Positions 12,201 to 24,645 of a stretch of 64,000 nt of DNA are shown one piece after another; position 1 is the first letter of the stretch; each line of letters opens with the position of its first letter. Under the pieces are notes generated by a model, which did not search any database, was not told where the DNA came from, and saw only the letters and a program-made list of their open reading frames with translations. The position numbers were made by a program, and so were the translations under genes. This DNA comes from Tetrahymena thermophila SB210 (lineage: Eukaryota; Ciliophora; Oligohymenophorea; Hymenostomatida; Tetrahymenidae). The stretch is from contig NW_002476368.1 in assembly GCF_000189635.1 (NCBI RefSeq), positions 310,001-374,000 of the forward strand, read 5' to 3'.

Positions 12201-15200
12201 GCACAAAATGTAAACCTCTAACTTACTTAGTCAACTAATAATGTCAAAACTCATGTAATTCTAATTAATATGCTGATGATACTCAATAAATTTGTGTAAA
12301 TTGTCCAAGTTTTTGTATTAAATGTAATTTAGATCCCACAAAATGCCAATAATGCATTTCAGATTATGTACTTTATTAAAACAACTGTTTAATTTAATGC
12401 CCAGATGGAAGTTACAAAGATTCTAATTATATTTGCTAACCTTGTCCCTAAAATTGTCTTTAATGTGATTCTAATGATACATGTAAAAAATGTCAAGATG
12501 GTTTTTATTTATATCAGAAAAATTAATGCTTGGCTAATTGCCCAGATGGAAATTATAATGATTCTAATAACATCTGTTAATTATGCTAATAAAACTGTAT
12601 TAAATGCAATTCTAGTGGAATATGTAGCTTATGCTAAGATGGTTTTTACTTATACAAAAACCAACAATGCCTTAAAAATTGTCCAAACAATTACTATCCT
12701 GACAGTTAAAGTAAAGCATGCTAAATATGTATGTAAAATTGTGAACTCTGCTCTTCTTCTAATTAATGCAATCAGTGTGTACAAACTTTTTATCTTCTAA
12801 ATGATAGCTAGTGTTTATCTGATTGTCCATAAAATTACTTTAAGGATACATAAAAAAATATATGCACCTCTTGCTTTTTGAATTGTAATTAGTGCAATGA
12901 CTCACACTCTTGTAAGGTATGTAGCAGTGGATTTTATTTGCTAAATGGCTTATCATGTGTTTAAAATTGTCCAGATGAATATTTTGAAAACTTATCTTAA
13001 GGCATTTGTTAATTGTGCTCAACTAACTTTTGTTAAAAGTGCAACCAATAAAATAAATGTTTATAATGTAAAAATAACTATTTTCTCAAGGATACTGAAT
13101 GTGTTTTGAATTGTGGTTAAGGTTTCCAAATTCAAAATAACATTTGCATCGCATGCAAAGCAAAAAATTGTTTAGGGTGTGATAAACAAATAGATTAATG
13201 CTCTTCTTGTTTGAATGGCTTTGAACTTTTTAAAAATGATTGCTATGCTAAGTGCTTACCAAATTAATTAAGAGATGAAAAAGGTAGCTGTTTTGAATAA
13301 AATTAATTTATGCTTGAATATAAGTCAAATAATTAAATATAAATGGTTTTCAAGTATAAGCCAAACTTTGAAGATATTAAGAAAGAATTATAATTGTAAA
13401 TTCCAGCTTTATAAGGACAATTTGATTATAAAATAGATATTTAAGATAATTTTACATTGCTAATTACAATAAGTACCACTAAAAAGCTTGATAATAAATA
13501 AACTGTTACAATTTCTATCAATGATAATACAAATCAATTTATAAATCCTCAATAATCAATAGATATTTAAATCATATAAAAAAAGCAAGATGAAAGCCCT
13601 GCAGCTTCTAAATCGTTTGAGACTGCAACGTAGGCTGTTTCTACTGCTACTATAGCTGCAATATTTCCATTAGCACTTTCAGGAAACTTTTGGATGATTT
13701 CTTCTATACTAGATATCTCATAAATTATTTACATGACTTCATTCATATAATTTTAGTAAATTTAATTCATTTTTTATGCTTTATTAATATTTGTATTTTA
13801 AAAGAATGAGTTCTACCCTAGACACTTTCTTATCTTCCTAGAAGAATTTCAAAATACCATTTCCAAACTTTTTTGAGTATATAAATCACTATGAAGAAAT
13901 AGTTTATGACACACCACCTTAAATTAGCGAAAAAGACATTCAAGGATTTTATCTTAGCAATATGGGTAATATAAATTTAAATAAAAAAAATTACTTAAAT
14001 TAAAATAAAATTTTTCTTTGAAAATAAAAATAGGCGATACATTATCATTATTAGCTATAATTATTTTAGCTTATGCAATTTTAAAACTTTTGGTGTATGC
14101 TTTTGCTAAGTGTAAAAAAGTCTAAAATCTACTAATAAAGATAGAAAAGAAATTATTTCCTGTAACTTTGATTGCAGATTTGCTTTGGGTTGTTTATCAA
14201 GACATGAGCTTTTCAGTAATTTTGTAATTGATAACTCTAAATGTTGCTAAGTATGCAGTTGAAATATTAAATTACTTTATCTTTTCTGTAAGTTTCTTTG
14301 GAATTATATTACCTGTGTATCTAACTTTTATCATATATTCTGGGTCTAACAAAGAAATAAAAGAACACTTAACGAAAGATCAGCAATTCAATTATTATTA
14401 GATTCTTCTATACTTCAGGAAATTCTTTTACACAGTTGTAATTGGAGCATTATAAACATCTCCAATTACATAAATTTTACTGATAACAATATTTCACTTA
14501 ATTTTGTTGCTAATAACAATAAAATTAAAACCTTTTAAAGCAAATTTTGTGAACATAAAAGAAGGAATTTAGAGCTCATCATTTTTAATTTGTCATATCC
14601 TTGTACTTGTTTTGTATTAGCTTGATAATAGCGATTCTTTGACCTCTAAAACTATTTGCTGGGTTATCCTTTCTATATTTTCTTTGATTATTATATTCGA
14701 AGTTATAATATGCTTTAGAGAAATATATATAGCAATAAAAGAAGTCTATGCAAAGTATAAAAAAAACAGAAACAAAAAATTAACTATAGTACCTTATAAT
14801 GAGAAAGATTTAAATTAAAAATAAGAAAAATAAATAGATGATGGCAAAGATAGTGTACAAAATAGAGAATCTTAAAATTATAATTAAGATCAAAATATAG
14901 GATTAGATCTTTCGCCTACTAAATTAGACAGTAGATAATTTATTTCGACAATCTATGATCAAAATTAAACTAATACACCTAATTCACCCATAAAAAGAAG
15001 AAAATTAAGAAGTGGAAGAATTTTAAGAGAAATTGAAGCGAAAACTTAAGTTCCAGATAATCAAAATATAGGTACTATGCTCAAAATTTACAAGAGCGGT
15101 TCTGATTTATCAGAAGGATAAACCTTTAGAGATTTTAGAGCAGTCTAGTCATAAAGATCAACATTTTTTTTATTGGAAGATTAAAATAGTAAGAGTAACA

Positions 15201-15274
15201 ATAATTCAATTATTCAAACTAAAAAAGAATTCCAAGAATCTAATAAAAATAAATCTTGTCTTAGTGGTGAGTGA
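9258..15274 (+). CDS. Propeller-like / furin-like Cys-rich multi-pass membrane protein, tandem copy 2
   Basis: Starts MRKYLHQNLLILLNLINLQ (signal peptide) and ends AGT GGT GAG TGA at 15272-15274. Its architecture equals that of copy 1. Propeller-like blades include EQRIYDLNQQTYES, TIWDKKQKTMI, KFRVVGQKVVIID and LILYDSQNNVYL. The Cys-rich region runs from about 11165 to 13300 with units such as CLANCPDGNYNDSNNIC. A hydrophobic segment with IAAIFPLALSGNFWMI (about 13640-13710) precedes LDTFLSSQKNFKIPFPNFF, then a multi-pass block (about 14035-14735) and a charged cytoplasmic tail. Introns sit at the same codons and phases as in copy 1, for example inside KIQ|AW, at RID|DQK and before IWDKK. The intron 11837-12032 is the longest placed with certainty; the part between about 10740 and 11040 could not be fully resolved. 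The copies are clearly diverged yet both open, so copy 2 looks functional. Probable cell-surface sensor or adhesin. Confidence 0.87.
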
Positions 15275-16595
15275 AAGATCTTGAATAAGACTAACAAATA
15301 ATTAAATTTATTAATTAATTAAAAGTTATTTTAAATGATTTAATTTATTTGAATTTAAATTAAAAATTTATGTCATAAAAACCTTTCTTTTATAAACAAT
15401 TATTTTTTAATTATTAAAATTAAAATATTTCAGTTTTGATTTAACTAACCTCATAATCTTAAAATTTATAAATTACATAATTAATTTAAAAAGAATAACT
15501 TTTTCTAAACTATTTATTAAACCAATATCTAATTTTTAATACATTTTTTAAATTAAATCTGTCAAAAAAAAAAGTTTGTTTCGCAAAAAAATTAACATTT
15601 TTTTCTAATATATATAGAAAATGAAAATAAATTAAAAAAAAAATCCTCTTAATTCGGATTCTATTTAGGAATTTTATTATTTCTATCTAACATAAAATAA
15701 ATGTTTTAATTTAATAAAAAGAAAAAACGTTCATATAAAGCTTTGTAGAAATCCTTAAAAATTATCAACTTTAAAAAAAAAAACTAAATAAAATATTTAA
15801 CAAAGAAAAAATTTTATTAATTTTAATTTTGACAATTTCAATAAATCTAAAATGTAAAGTAATTAATTATTCATATTAACGTTAATTTATTTTTATTGAT
15901 TTATATTATTATTATAAATAGTAAAAAACACGTATTCTTCAACTAACTAGCACGTTTATATAATATACCAACATGTGTATTTCTATGAATAAAAGATTTT
16001 ATTTTCTACAAAAAAATTGTTAATTAACACTCTTCGTTTCTTTTTAATTTTGTAAATAATTGCTAGAAGGGCATAATAGAAAATTATATTTTTAAAAAGA
16101 AAAAAAGTTTTTAATAATAAATTTAGCATAAATTTAAAGAATGACTAATTAATTATTTAATTAAAATCTTTAAAAATATATTGTATCTATCTACAATTTT
16201 TATTTCAAATTACTTTCATGTAAGAAAATGAATGTAAAGATAATGAAATTTTATGTTTATTTCATAAAATTATAAGGAATAATTCTAATTATATTTTTAA
16301 TTTTAACTAAAATAGTGATGCTAATAATAATAAATTAATGACTATGTTTAAAATAAGGTAATTCAGCTTAATAATTTATGGAGAAAAAGGATCAGAAAAA
16401 ACTATAGATGCAAATGCTTTATTTGATTTTTTTATATGGAACAAATTAAATAAAATAGTGTATTAATTTTTAAAAAAGGATTTATTGTAATTTATATTGA
16501 TAAATTCAAGCAATAATTAGACAAAATATTTATATTTTCAAATATCTTCTTGCTGAAAAAGGAGACAAAGACAAACAAGCAAGCAAGCAAACAAA
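15275..16595. other. Intergenic AT-rich region
   Basis: About 1.3 kb without a supportable exon. The final 60 bases, just before the next ATG, contain a short GCAA/ACAA-type repeat (AAACAAGCAAGCAAGCAAAC) typical of a leader. Nothing else recognisable. Confidence 0.5.
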
Positions 16596-19500
16596 ATGAA
16601 TCTTCCTCAGAATTAAATAATAGTAAAAAGCGAATGGCAAGAATTAACAGAAGATGATAGAACTGATATCAATAAATTTGATAAATATTTATCAGATTTA
16701 TTATCTTAAGATAAGGTTACTAATTCATAATATGAGCTGATCATAGAATATATTTTAGGTAGGGCTTATCTTGCAAAATTTATAACTGGAAGGCTAAAAA
16801 GCCACAGCTCATCAAAGGCTAAGAATAAGTATAGATTAATGCATTTGATAAATAGGTTAATATTAGAAAAGGAAAGTGATAAGAAAAGATGTATTGTATA
16901 GTAGCTTGAGGAAGCTTTGTGCTAGATTTTTGTTAATATTTTTGAAGAATATAAAAATGATGCATCCAAAATTGAAAATTTTAAACTAATGAGGTTAGGC
17001 TGGGTTAAAAAAGTATCAGATGAGACTATTTACAAAATGGGTGAAGAAATAGGAAATAACCATTTTATTGATATTGATTAAGGATTAAGCGAAGAATCAG
17101 TTGAAAAAATAAAATTATACTATTTTAAAAATAACATAGATCCAAATATATATTTAAAAAAGGCTATTGATGAGATTGAACAAAAGAAATCTTAGTAGAT
17201 CAACTCATCAGTATAAACTTAAAAAAATTCGCAAGAAAAGCTTTTATAAGAAAAGAAGAAGAAAAAACCTGTTCTTCCTTAGCAAGCATAAAGTAGCTAA
17301 CAACCTCAGTAAAAGTAGGAGAGACCTATTTAACAACAGTAAGTTAGTCAATTAAGTTAAGAAGAGAAAAAGAAGCTACAGCAACAAAAGATGAGAAAGA
17401 ATTCTAGCAATCAAAACTCAGAAATAAACAGCAATCCTTAGCAATAAAGCTAATAGTAGTAATAATAATAACAACATTAGTAAATTAAAAGTTAATAAAA
17501 TGATATATTGTAAAATAACTAAACGAGTTTAAACTCTTTGCTAACTACGCAGAATGTTTCTTCTTTAAATAGCTCTTCTTAGCAAATAAATAAGAAAGAT
17601 GATAATGATGTAGATATTTAAATTAAAAAGAAACCCAAGAAACCTATTTAACCTATTTCTGGTCATATTCATTAGTCACCATCTGTATAGCAAAAGCCAG
17701 CAAACTCGTCAATCCCGCATCATAAACCATCGGTTGATACTATTAATGGCAATACACCATAAAAGAAAGTAAAAACAGTACCGTAGGTGAGTGGAAACTC
17801 TAATTAAAAGAATGATTCAAACACTTATAATCCAGCTTCAATTAGACCTCAAAACTAGTAAGCATAGCATCTATAGAATTAATAGCAAATAAACTAACAA
17901 GTTAAACCAAATAGATTACCAGAGAATATCTAAAAAGAAAGAGTAAAAAAGCTGAACGAAGAAAGCAAAAATTTAAAAACTCCTTAAGGATTGCTTCTGA
18001 TGCCAACGTAAAGCTTAGGTTATGGTTTAGCAAGTCAACCCGAGCCATAACCAATTTAAACTTCTTCACAGCAATAAATTTAATTTAATTCTAGTCAAGG
18101 ACATATTCAAATAGGTAGTAATTAAGAAGGTATTTAGCCATATATTCCTTAAACTCCTAATCTTTTAAATACAAGTCTACCACCTCCTTTACCTCCTCAA
18201 CCTTAGCAGAATATGCCTCAATCGATACCATCTTCAAATTAACAATTTTTACCTAAAAGCTAATAACAAATCGAAATTAAGCAACAATAAACCCTTACTC
18301 CATTGCAAAGCATTTTGTAGCCAAATCATCCTTCACATTCTTTACAGTCATCATAGAATCAATTTGGAAGCAACCAAGATTTCAATTCAAATACCTCCTT
18401 ACAAAAGCAAATAAATAAACCACCTTTATAGATGTAAAATATACTACCAACATCTACACATAATTTTAGTAACAATATGCAGTAATCTTCCAATTAGGAT
18501 CCTTTGCAAAACCAAACAACTGTGAGTTAAAATATAAATGTTTCATCAAACGCTCAAAGAAATCAAGATTTTAATATTTAAAACTAATAATCGCAATCAA
18601 ATTAGCCAATGTTTATGAATTAAAGACTGGCGGGAAGTGGGCCCTAAGATAACTAAGGCATGAATCTTAATATCAGAAAAAAATATCCCCCAGGACCTAG
18701 CTTGCCATATTAATAGCCCCCTCCTCCTCCACCCACTCCTCTAGGTTAATTAATAGACAATCAAAACAATTTTTAAATGAATATGGATATTGAAAGCTAA
18801 AATAACAACAACATTCCTAGAAGATAGATACCTCCTTTCAACTAAATTATTTAACCTTAACATTAACCACCACCTCCTCTTCCTCATATGCAGTAATAAA
18901 ACATTCAAAACATGAACGGAAACAGAACTCCCCAAGGTAGCAGCTAAAACTTAAATAGTAGCGGTTAGATAGAATAAAATTCTTAGACCCCTCATATAAT
19001 ACCTCCTTATTAGCAACCACCCCCTCCCCCAACATAGATAGCCCCTATAAGATAAATAAGCTAAAGTGGATACAACCTAGCTGGAATACAATAAGATAAA
19101 ACAAGCTTGTTCTATGAACTGTTTAATTTCATAAAACCTACAATGAGCACAAAATATTATTTCATTAGCGAAATAGAGAAAATGAAATAAAATAAAATAA
19201 CTTCGATTCACCCCTAACTCTTTTTAAATAGAAAGTACTTAAATATATAATATATAATTTTTTTTTTCAATAAAAACCAAAATAACATTTTTCCATAACT
19301 GATTTATATAGTAAGTTAGTTAGTTAGTTAATTAGATATTTAAATTATTGATATTCTTCTAATTAATAAATAAATAAATTAATTAATAAACAAATAAATA
19401 AATCATCAGCAAAAACAATTTAGATTAAATACAGTTATATTAATTATTAATCAAATCCAAAATAAGTAAATAAATAAATACATAAGTAATAAACTAAATA

Positions 19501-20909
19501 CTCTTCAATAAAACATAATAATTTCTATGCTACCAAATATTAGACTTGAAAATATTTATTTAAATAAAATTCAGATCTATCTACAACTTAATCTAATTTA
19601 ATAAATTAATTAATTAAATAAATAAATAATCAATCAATAAATTATTACACCTACTTACTTACTTATAAACTATTATTAATTTAATTTAATTTACTCAATC
19701 TTAATAATTATTCTATTTCAAATTTTACATGAATATATAATAAATAAATTATTATTTTCATTCAAATTCTGTTATCTTAAAGATAACACACTAACTCAAT
19801 CTATTAATCACAACTGTTCTCAACCAACATAATTTAAATAATTTCACTTCGTCTTCTTTATCATCTTCGTCTTCGATATAATAATCTATCTATCCTATCT
19901 ATTTCAAGTTATTATTATTACTCTTCCAAAATCCTCCAAATTAAAGTTTGTCTTATAAAATATTATGAATCACCATTAAGATAGTTAGTTAGTTAGTTAT
20001 GATAAAATAAATTTGATAATTTAATAAATGGAAAATTTTTTTCCAAAAATAATTAAATTTCTTTAATCTTAATTATGTTTCTTATTCTGCTTGAAAAAGC
20101 CTCAAGAAACTTAATTTTTATTATTAAATAAATAAAATAATTAATTAATTTTGAGTAAATTATATTTTAAATAAATATTTTTATTTATTTTGTTTTAAAT
20201 TGCTTTTATATAAATAAATCATTTTAATTAATCAATTTGTTAATATTTTTAAATAGTGAAGAAATTATAATGAATTCAAGGAGCATTATTTATGATAGTC
20301 TACCTTATTAATGTGCAAATTGTGGAATTAGATTTTCTGCAAAAGAAGATCTTAAGAGCCATCTAGAAGACCATACAATAAAAAATTTAAAAATTATTGA
20401 ATCAAAAAGAGAAAAAGAAAAAGAAAAGAAGAATAGATAATTATTCTACGATGCTAATGTAAAAATATTATAAAATTAATTTTTGAAAATAATTAAAAAT
20501 AAATATTTTAGTAATGGATAGATTGCCAAGACGAAGATATTGAAAAAGAATAAGAAAGCGAGTCTGAAACGGAAAAAAATTACTTTGTCCCTCAAAGTAA
20601 ATCTAATGTAAATAAATAAATAACAATATTTTTAATTCAAAAAAATTACTTTATGATTAAATAAATTTATTTTTTCATTAGGGTAAATGTGATTTATGTC
20701 AAGAGCCATTTATTTTAACATGGAGTGAGGATAATGAAGATTGGGTATACGAAAATGCCAAAAGATTTGAAATATTTGAAACATCAACAGGAAAATGCTA
20801 AATTGCTATAGTTCATTTGACATGCTATAAAGTATTAGAGAAGTAGTCCGAAATAGAAAATCAAGGAAACGAAGAATAATTTGAGTCAACTGAAAAGCTT
20901 TTAAGTTGA
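16596..20909 (+). CDS. PCF11: Pcf11-like pre-mRNA cleavage/polyadenylation factor (CID + zinc fingers)
   Basis: Four exons: 16596-19234, 20257-20458, 20512-20607 and 20682-20909, 1,054 residues, stop TGA 20907-20909. Residues about 10-160 are all helical with the layout of a CTD-interacting domain (LMHLINRLILE, then IENFKLMRLGWVKKVS), which in Pcf11 binds the phosphorylated RNA polymerase II tail. A long Gln/Asn/Pro-rich linker follows, with many TAA/TAG codons and PPPPP-like runs. The C-terminus has CANCGIRF...HLEDH, a region ending QWIDCQDED, and CDLCQEPF...DNEDWVY...IVHLTCY. This is the two-zinc-finger module flanking the Clp1-binding region of Pcf11. The halves are joined by a 1,022-nt intron whose ends are phase-compatible, rebuilding NRN|EEIIMNSRSIIYD before the first finger. 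If that intron is wrong, the C-terminal part could start at ATG 20270 as a separate small protein. Confidence 0.78.
19235..20256 (+). other. Unusually long 1-kb intron in the Pcf11-like gene
   Basis: Donor GTACTTAAAT at 19235; acceptor AAATAG ending at 20256. The upstream exon ends with two bases of a codon and the downstream exon supplies one, so the frame is kept. In the frame of the upstream exon the intron has no TGA at all; the next one is at 20271. It contains AGTT tandem runs near both ends (19311-19335 and 19981-20000) and long A/T/AAAT runs. An alternative reading is a 3' UTR plus promoter between two separate genes. Confidence 0.55.
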
Positions 20910-21735
20910 GGTAGAAAAATAAAATAAAACATATTTGTTACTGAATATAAATTACTTCATATTATAAACTTTTTTATTAATTAATAGTATTAATATAGTT
21001 TTGTGTTTAACTTTTATATTTGTTCGTTTACTATTTTATTCATTTTATTACTTTTTTCAATTTATTATTTCTTCATTTTAACTAAAATTCTCAATAATTG
21101 TAAGTTTATTTTTACTATTAAAATTTACATTCAAATGTAGTAATATTATAAATATTTAAAGTAGTGACTTATTTATAGTATTACGTCTAATTAAAAACAA
21201 GTGAATTGGCTTTCACTGGAGCCACTAGATTTTAAAATAGTGTATAGCTAAATTTTAAATAATAAAAGACTTATTTTATGTATCAAAAAAAAAATAAAAT
21301 ATAAAAACATTTTAAAATTTAAATTATCATTTTAAATATTAATGCTTTACTTAAAACAAGGATTTTTTTAAATAAGTTCTTCTTGTCAAAATTAAAATTT
21401 GTATTGATAAATTAGTTTTTATTCCAATAAAGAAATTAATTTCAGAAACATCGACTTAAGTTATTTTAAATGGCTTTTGAAATTACAAAATTTAAAGCTC
21501 TCTGATAGTTTTTTTGATATCTTATAAAATTATTTAATTTTCACTTTTTTACAATTAAATAGATTAAAATTATTACTAATAATTTTGATCATTTACAAAT
21601 ATTTTGATTTTAAAGTTTTGGATGGGAACAAATAAATAAATAAATACTTTGTTTTTTTCAAGAATTAAATAATTTATTAAAATAAATAAACAATTAACTA
21701 AGAAAAAAGTAAAAAGGAATTGTGATAAAAGAAAA
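20910..21735. other. Intergenic AT-rich region
   Basis: 3' flank of the Pcf11-like gene and 5' flank of the LRR gene. No exon, RNA gene or repeat identified. Confidence 0.5.
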
Positions 21736-23925
21736 ATGGAATAAGTTTTAATATTGATTGATTTTATATAAGAAAAGTGCTCTATTTAAAAAGAGGATGT
21801 TAAATAAATACTTTTTCTTTTAATGAATAAAAATTGTTATATAGACTTTGAGTTTTTTTCTAGCAATGAATTTTCTATTATTTTAAGGACATATAACACT
21901 GTCAAATAAGAAGAAGTACTGCTAAGAATCCTTGAATGTTCTAGAAATTAGTTATTAACCTTACATGATTAAAATAAACTAAATTATTTTTCAGAGGAAA
22001 AATACTCCGCTTAATCTTTAGGAAAAATAGTCGATAATTTTTATGTTTTGAATGATTGTTTTACAAGCATAAAGTAAATTTGTACAGAAAGTTCAGAGAT
22101 TTGTAGAGATTAAAGAGTTTTAATTGTTTAAGAAATTCTGCAGGTACAAAATAAAGAAGACTATGATCCTAATTAAGGTATTCATTAAGCTATCCAAAAT
22201 TTTAATCATAAACTCAACCAACTTTATTTAAAATAGAAAGATTGAAAACTATGCTAGAATTTAACAAGGAAAATATTTTTAAATTCTCTCAAGTAAATTT
22301 TTGAATAAATAAATTGAAAATAGAATTAAACAAAAAATTAATATTAAAGATTGATGAAAACTATGAAATTATTAGTAAGCTTGAAGTTGAGTAAATATTT
22401 GAACATTTTAATTTCATACAATAATTTTTAAAATAATATTTAAAAATTATAATTTAGTGATGTGGAGGAATTTTCTAATTTCAAAAATTTATATCAAAAA
22501 TTAAGCAAATGTGAACGCTTAAAATATTTAAAACTTAACTTAAAGTAAAAAAATTTAATCAGTTTTTATTAATGAATCCAATACAAATAATTATGAAATT
22601 AAAGTTATCTTTAGATTGAAGCTTCAGACATGATGAATTTAGTTCAAAGTTTAGATAATAGCAAAGAAATAAAAAATTTAATTCTATTTTTAAGGTTTGT
22701 TTTTATTGTTTAAATTTTAATTAATTGATTTTTTATGTTTTTAATCTTTTAGGAGCAATAAATTATAATCTGATGGTATAGCTATTTTAGGGTTGTTAAT
22801 TAGTGATTTGCCAGATTTGGAATAGCTTGAATTATATATAAAGTAAAGTTATTTATTAATAAATTATTTAAATTTTTCTTTTTGGAAATAGTCAAAACTA
22901 GATTTAAGGAGAAGGTTTGCAAGAGTTTGCTAGTGAGTTAGCAAATTGTAGTAAATTAGAAAAGTTAACTTTAGATTTGAGGTAAAACTATTAATTAAAT
23001 AATTTTTGATTAAATTAATTTTAATTATTTTAAATAATAAAAGTGAAAATTAATTAGAAAGCAAAGCTATTGCTGAGCTCTTTTAGATGATAACCAAATG
23101 CTAAAAGTTAAAAGAACTCAATTTTATTGCAAAGTAAATTTTAAAATTTTCAAAACATTTATAAAAGCTATTAAAAATAAAAGTAATGGCTAATATGATC
23201 CAGTAAGTCTATTTGGAATAACAATATTTATGAGCAAGTTGCCTCTCTTGACTAAAATTACTATAGATTTGAGGTAAAATTTAAACACGTGATTGCATTA
23301 AATAACTTTAATCATAAAGTGACTCTTAATTAGATTAAAATTGTCTGCTCGGCTTTGGTGAAGGCATCTCTAATTGCTTATCTATTTAATAACTGAAGTT
23401 GTATTTAAGGTAATTAAATTATTGATTCAAATTTAATTTAAAATATTAAATATTTTTCTTTAAAATAATTTTGTTGAAGTATTTTTATATAAAACTAATT
23501 TTAATAAAACAGCGGCAATTATTTAAGTGAAAAATCTATCTTAAAACTAGCAAACGATATTTCTAAACTGAAACAATTAAATAATTTAACAATATACATG
23601 AGGTATTTATATATTTCTAAACTTTTAATAATAAATTAATATATTTTAATTAATTAGAACAAATTCTCTTAGCTTAACAGGCTGTAAATTGCTAGCAAAA
23701 TAATTAACGAAATTATCTAATTTAAGATTTGTATTTCTATTCATGGAGTAAACTCATTCATTAAATTAATTTAAAAATATCATTTTAATAAAATAAATAT
23801 TTTTTATGAAATCAATTAATTTATTAATTATTAGGGGAGGAGAAATTGATTAATTTGCATGCTAAAAAATAGGAAGGATCTTGATTAAGGCTAAAAACAT
23901 GATAGATTTTTATGTTTCTTTGTGA
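21736..23925 (+). CDS. Leucine-rich-repeat protein, about one exon per repeat
   Basis: The ATG at 21736 begins MEQVLILIDFIQEKCS; a helical N-terminal region of about 150 residues precedes the repeats. An intron at about 22178-22236 avoids an in-frame TGA; the next splice, near 22290-22450, is not resolved. From about 22450 there are at least seven LRR units of ribonuclease-inhibitor-like spacing, such as LPDLEQLELYIK, CSKLEKLTLDLR, LPLLTKITIDLR and LKQLNNLTIYMR. Nearly every unit ends in LR or LK immediately before a GT...AG intron. The last exon ends at TGA 23923-23925. Such LRR proteins in ciliates are usually cytoplasmic interaction scaffolds. No kinase or other catalytic domain is visible here, and the partner is unknown. 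Confidence 0.65.
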
Positions 23926-24645
23926 AAATAATATAAAGTATAAAATTGTTTATATTGTACTAAATAGATTTCAATAAATAAATATTTTTTTTTATTTAAT
24001 CAAATTAATTTTCATAGAAATAAAGAAAGAATAATTCATCAGAATTTTTTGTTTTCAAGGTTATTAATTTTCAATTAGACCCATTTCTAAATTTTTATTA
24101 GATTAAGAATTTGAATCAATTATGTTATTTTGCTACTCTTATCTGCTTTTTGATACTTTTTCAAAAGCCCAGTCAGTTGAATATTGAAAGAAGCTATTTA
24201 GAGATAATATTAAGGGATAATATAAGAAAATAATGATATATGTAAAAACTCTTTTGGGATAGTATATATTTTAATCAAAACTGATAACAGCTAGCTCATT
24301 TTATTCTCTTTAATTTAAATAATTTTGAGCATTTTGCTAAGCTAAATTTTTATCCTAGTTATAATAAAGGACATAGCATGTTTTAGGTTTTGTTAAAATC
24401 TCGAAATCTTAAGTATCTTATCCACACATCCAGGTTGGTATTTTGACTTTACTAAATGTATAATTTTGCAAACACATCCCATAACTACCTATTATTTAAA
24501 AATTTAGTATAGTCATTTCTCAATAAAATTTAATAATTTTTTATCAATCCTTCAACTCTATTGATGGATGAAAAAAAATAAATATTTTTTATATGTAAAA
24601 TAATTTACTTATTTCATAATTTATTTGCTTAAGAATTAAAATAAT
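23926..24645. other. Intergenic region between convergent genes
   Basis: 3' flanks of the LRR gene (plus) and the small membrane protein (minus). No exon identified. AT-rich with short pyrimidine tracts. Confidence 0.45.

Noticed and set aside
18750-19035. Two overlapping minus-strand ORFs opposite the Pro/Gln-rich linker
   Set aside because: They are antisense shadows of the Pcf11-like linker, whose plus-strand frame is continuous and joins CID and zinc-finger modules.
21180-21260. tRNA-like look of a slightly GC-richer patch
   Set aside because: No acceptor stem or T-loop consensus could be formed; no cloverleaf is supported.
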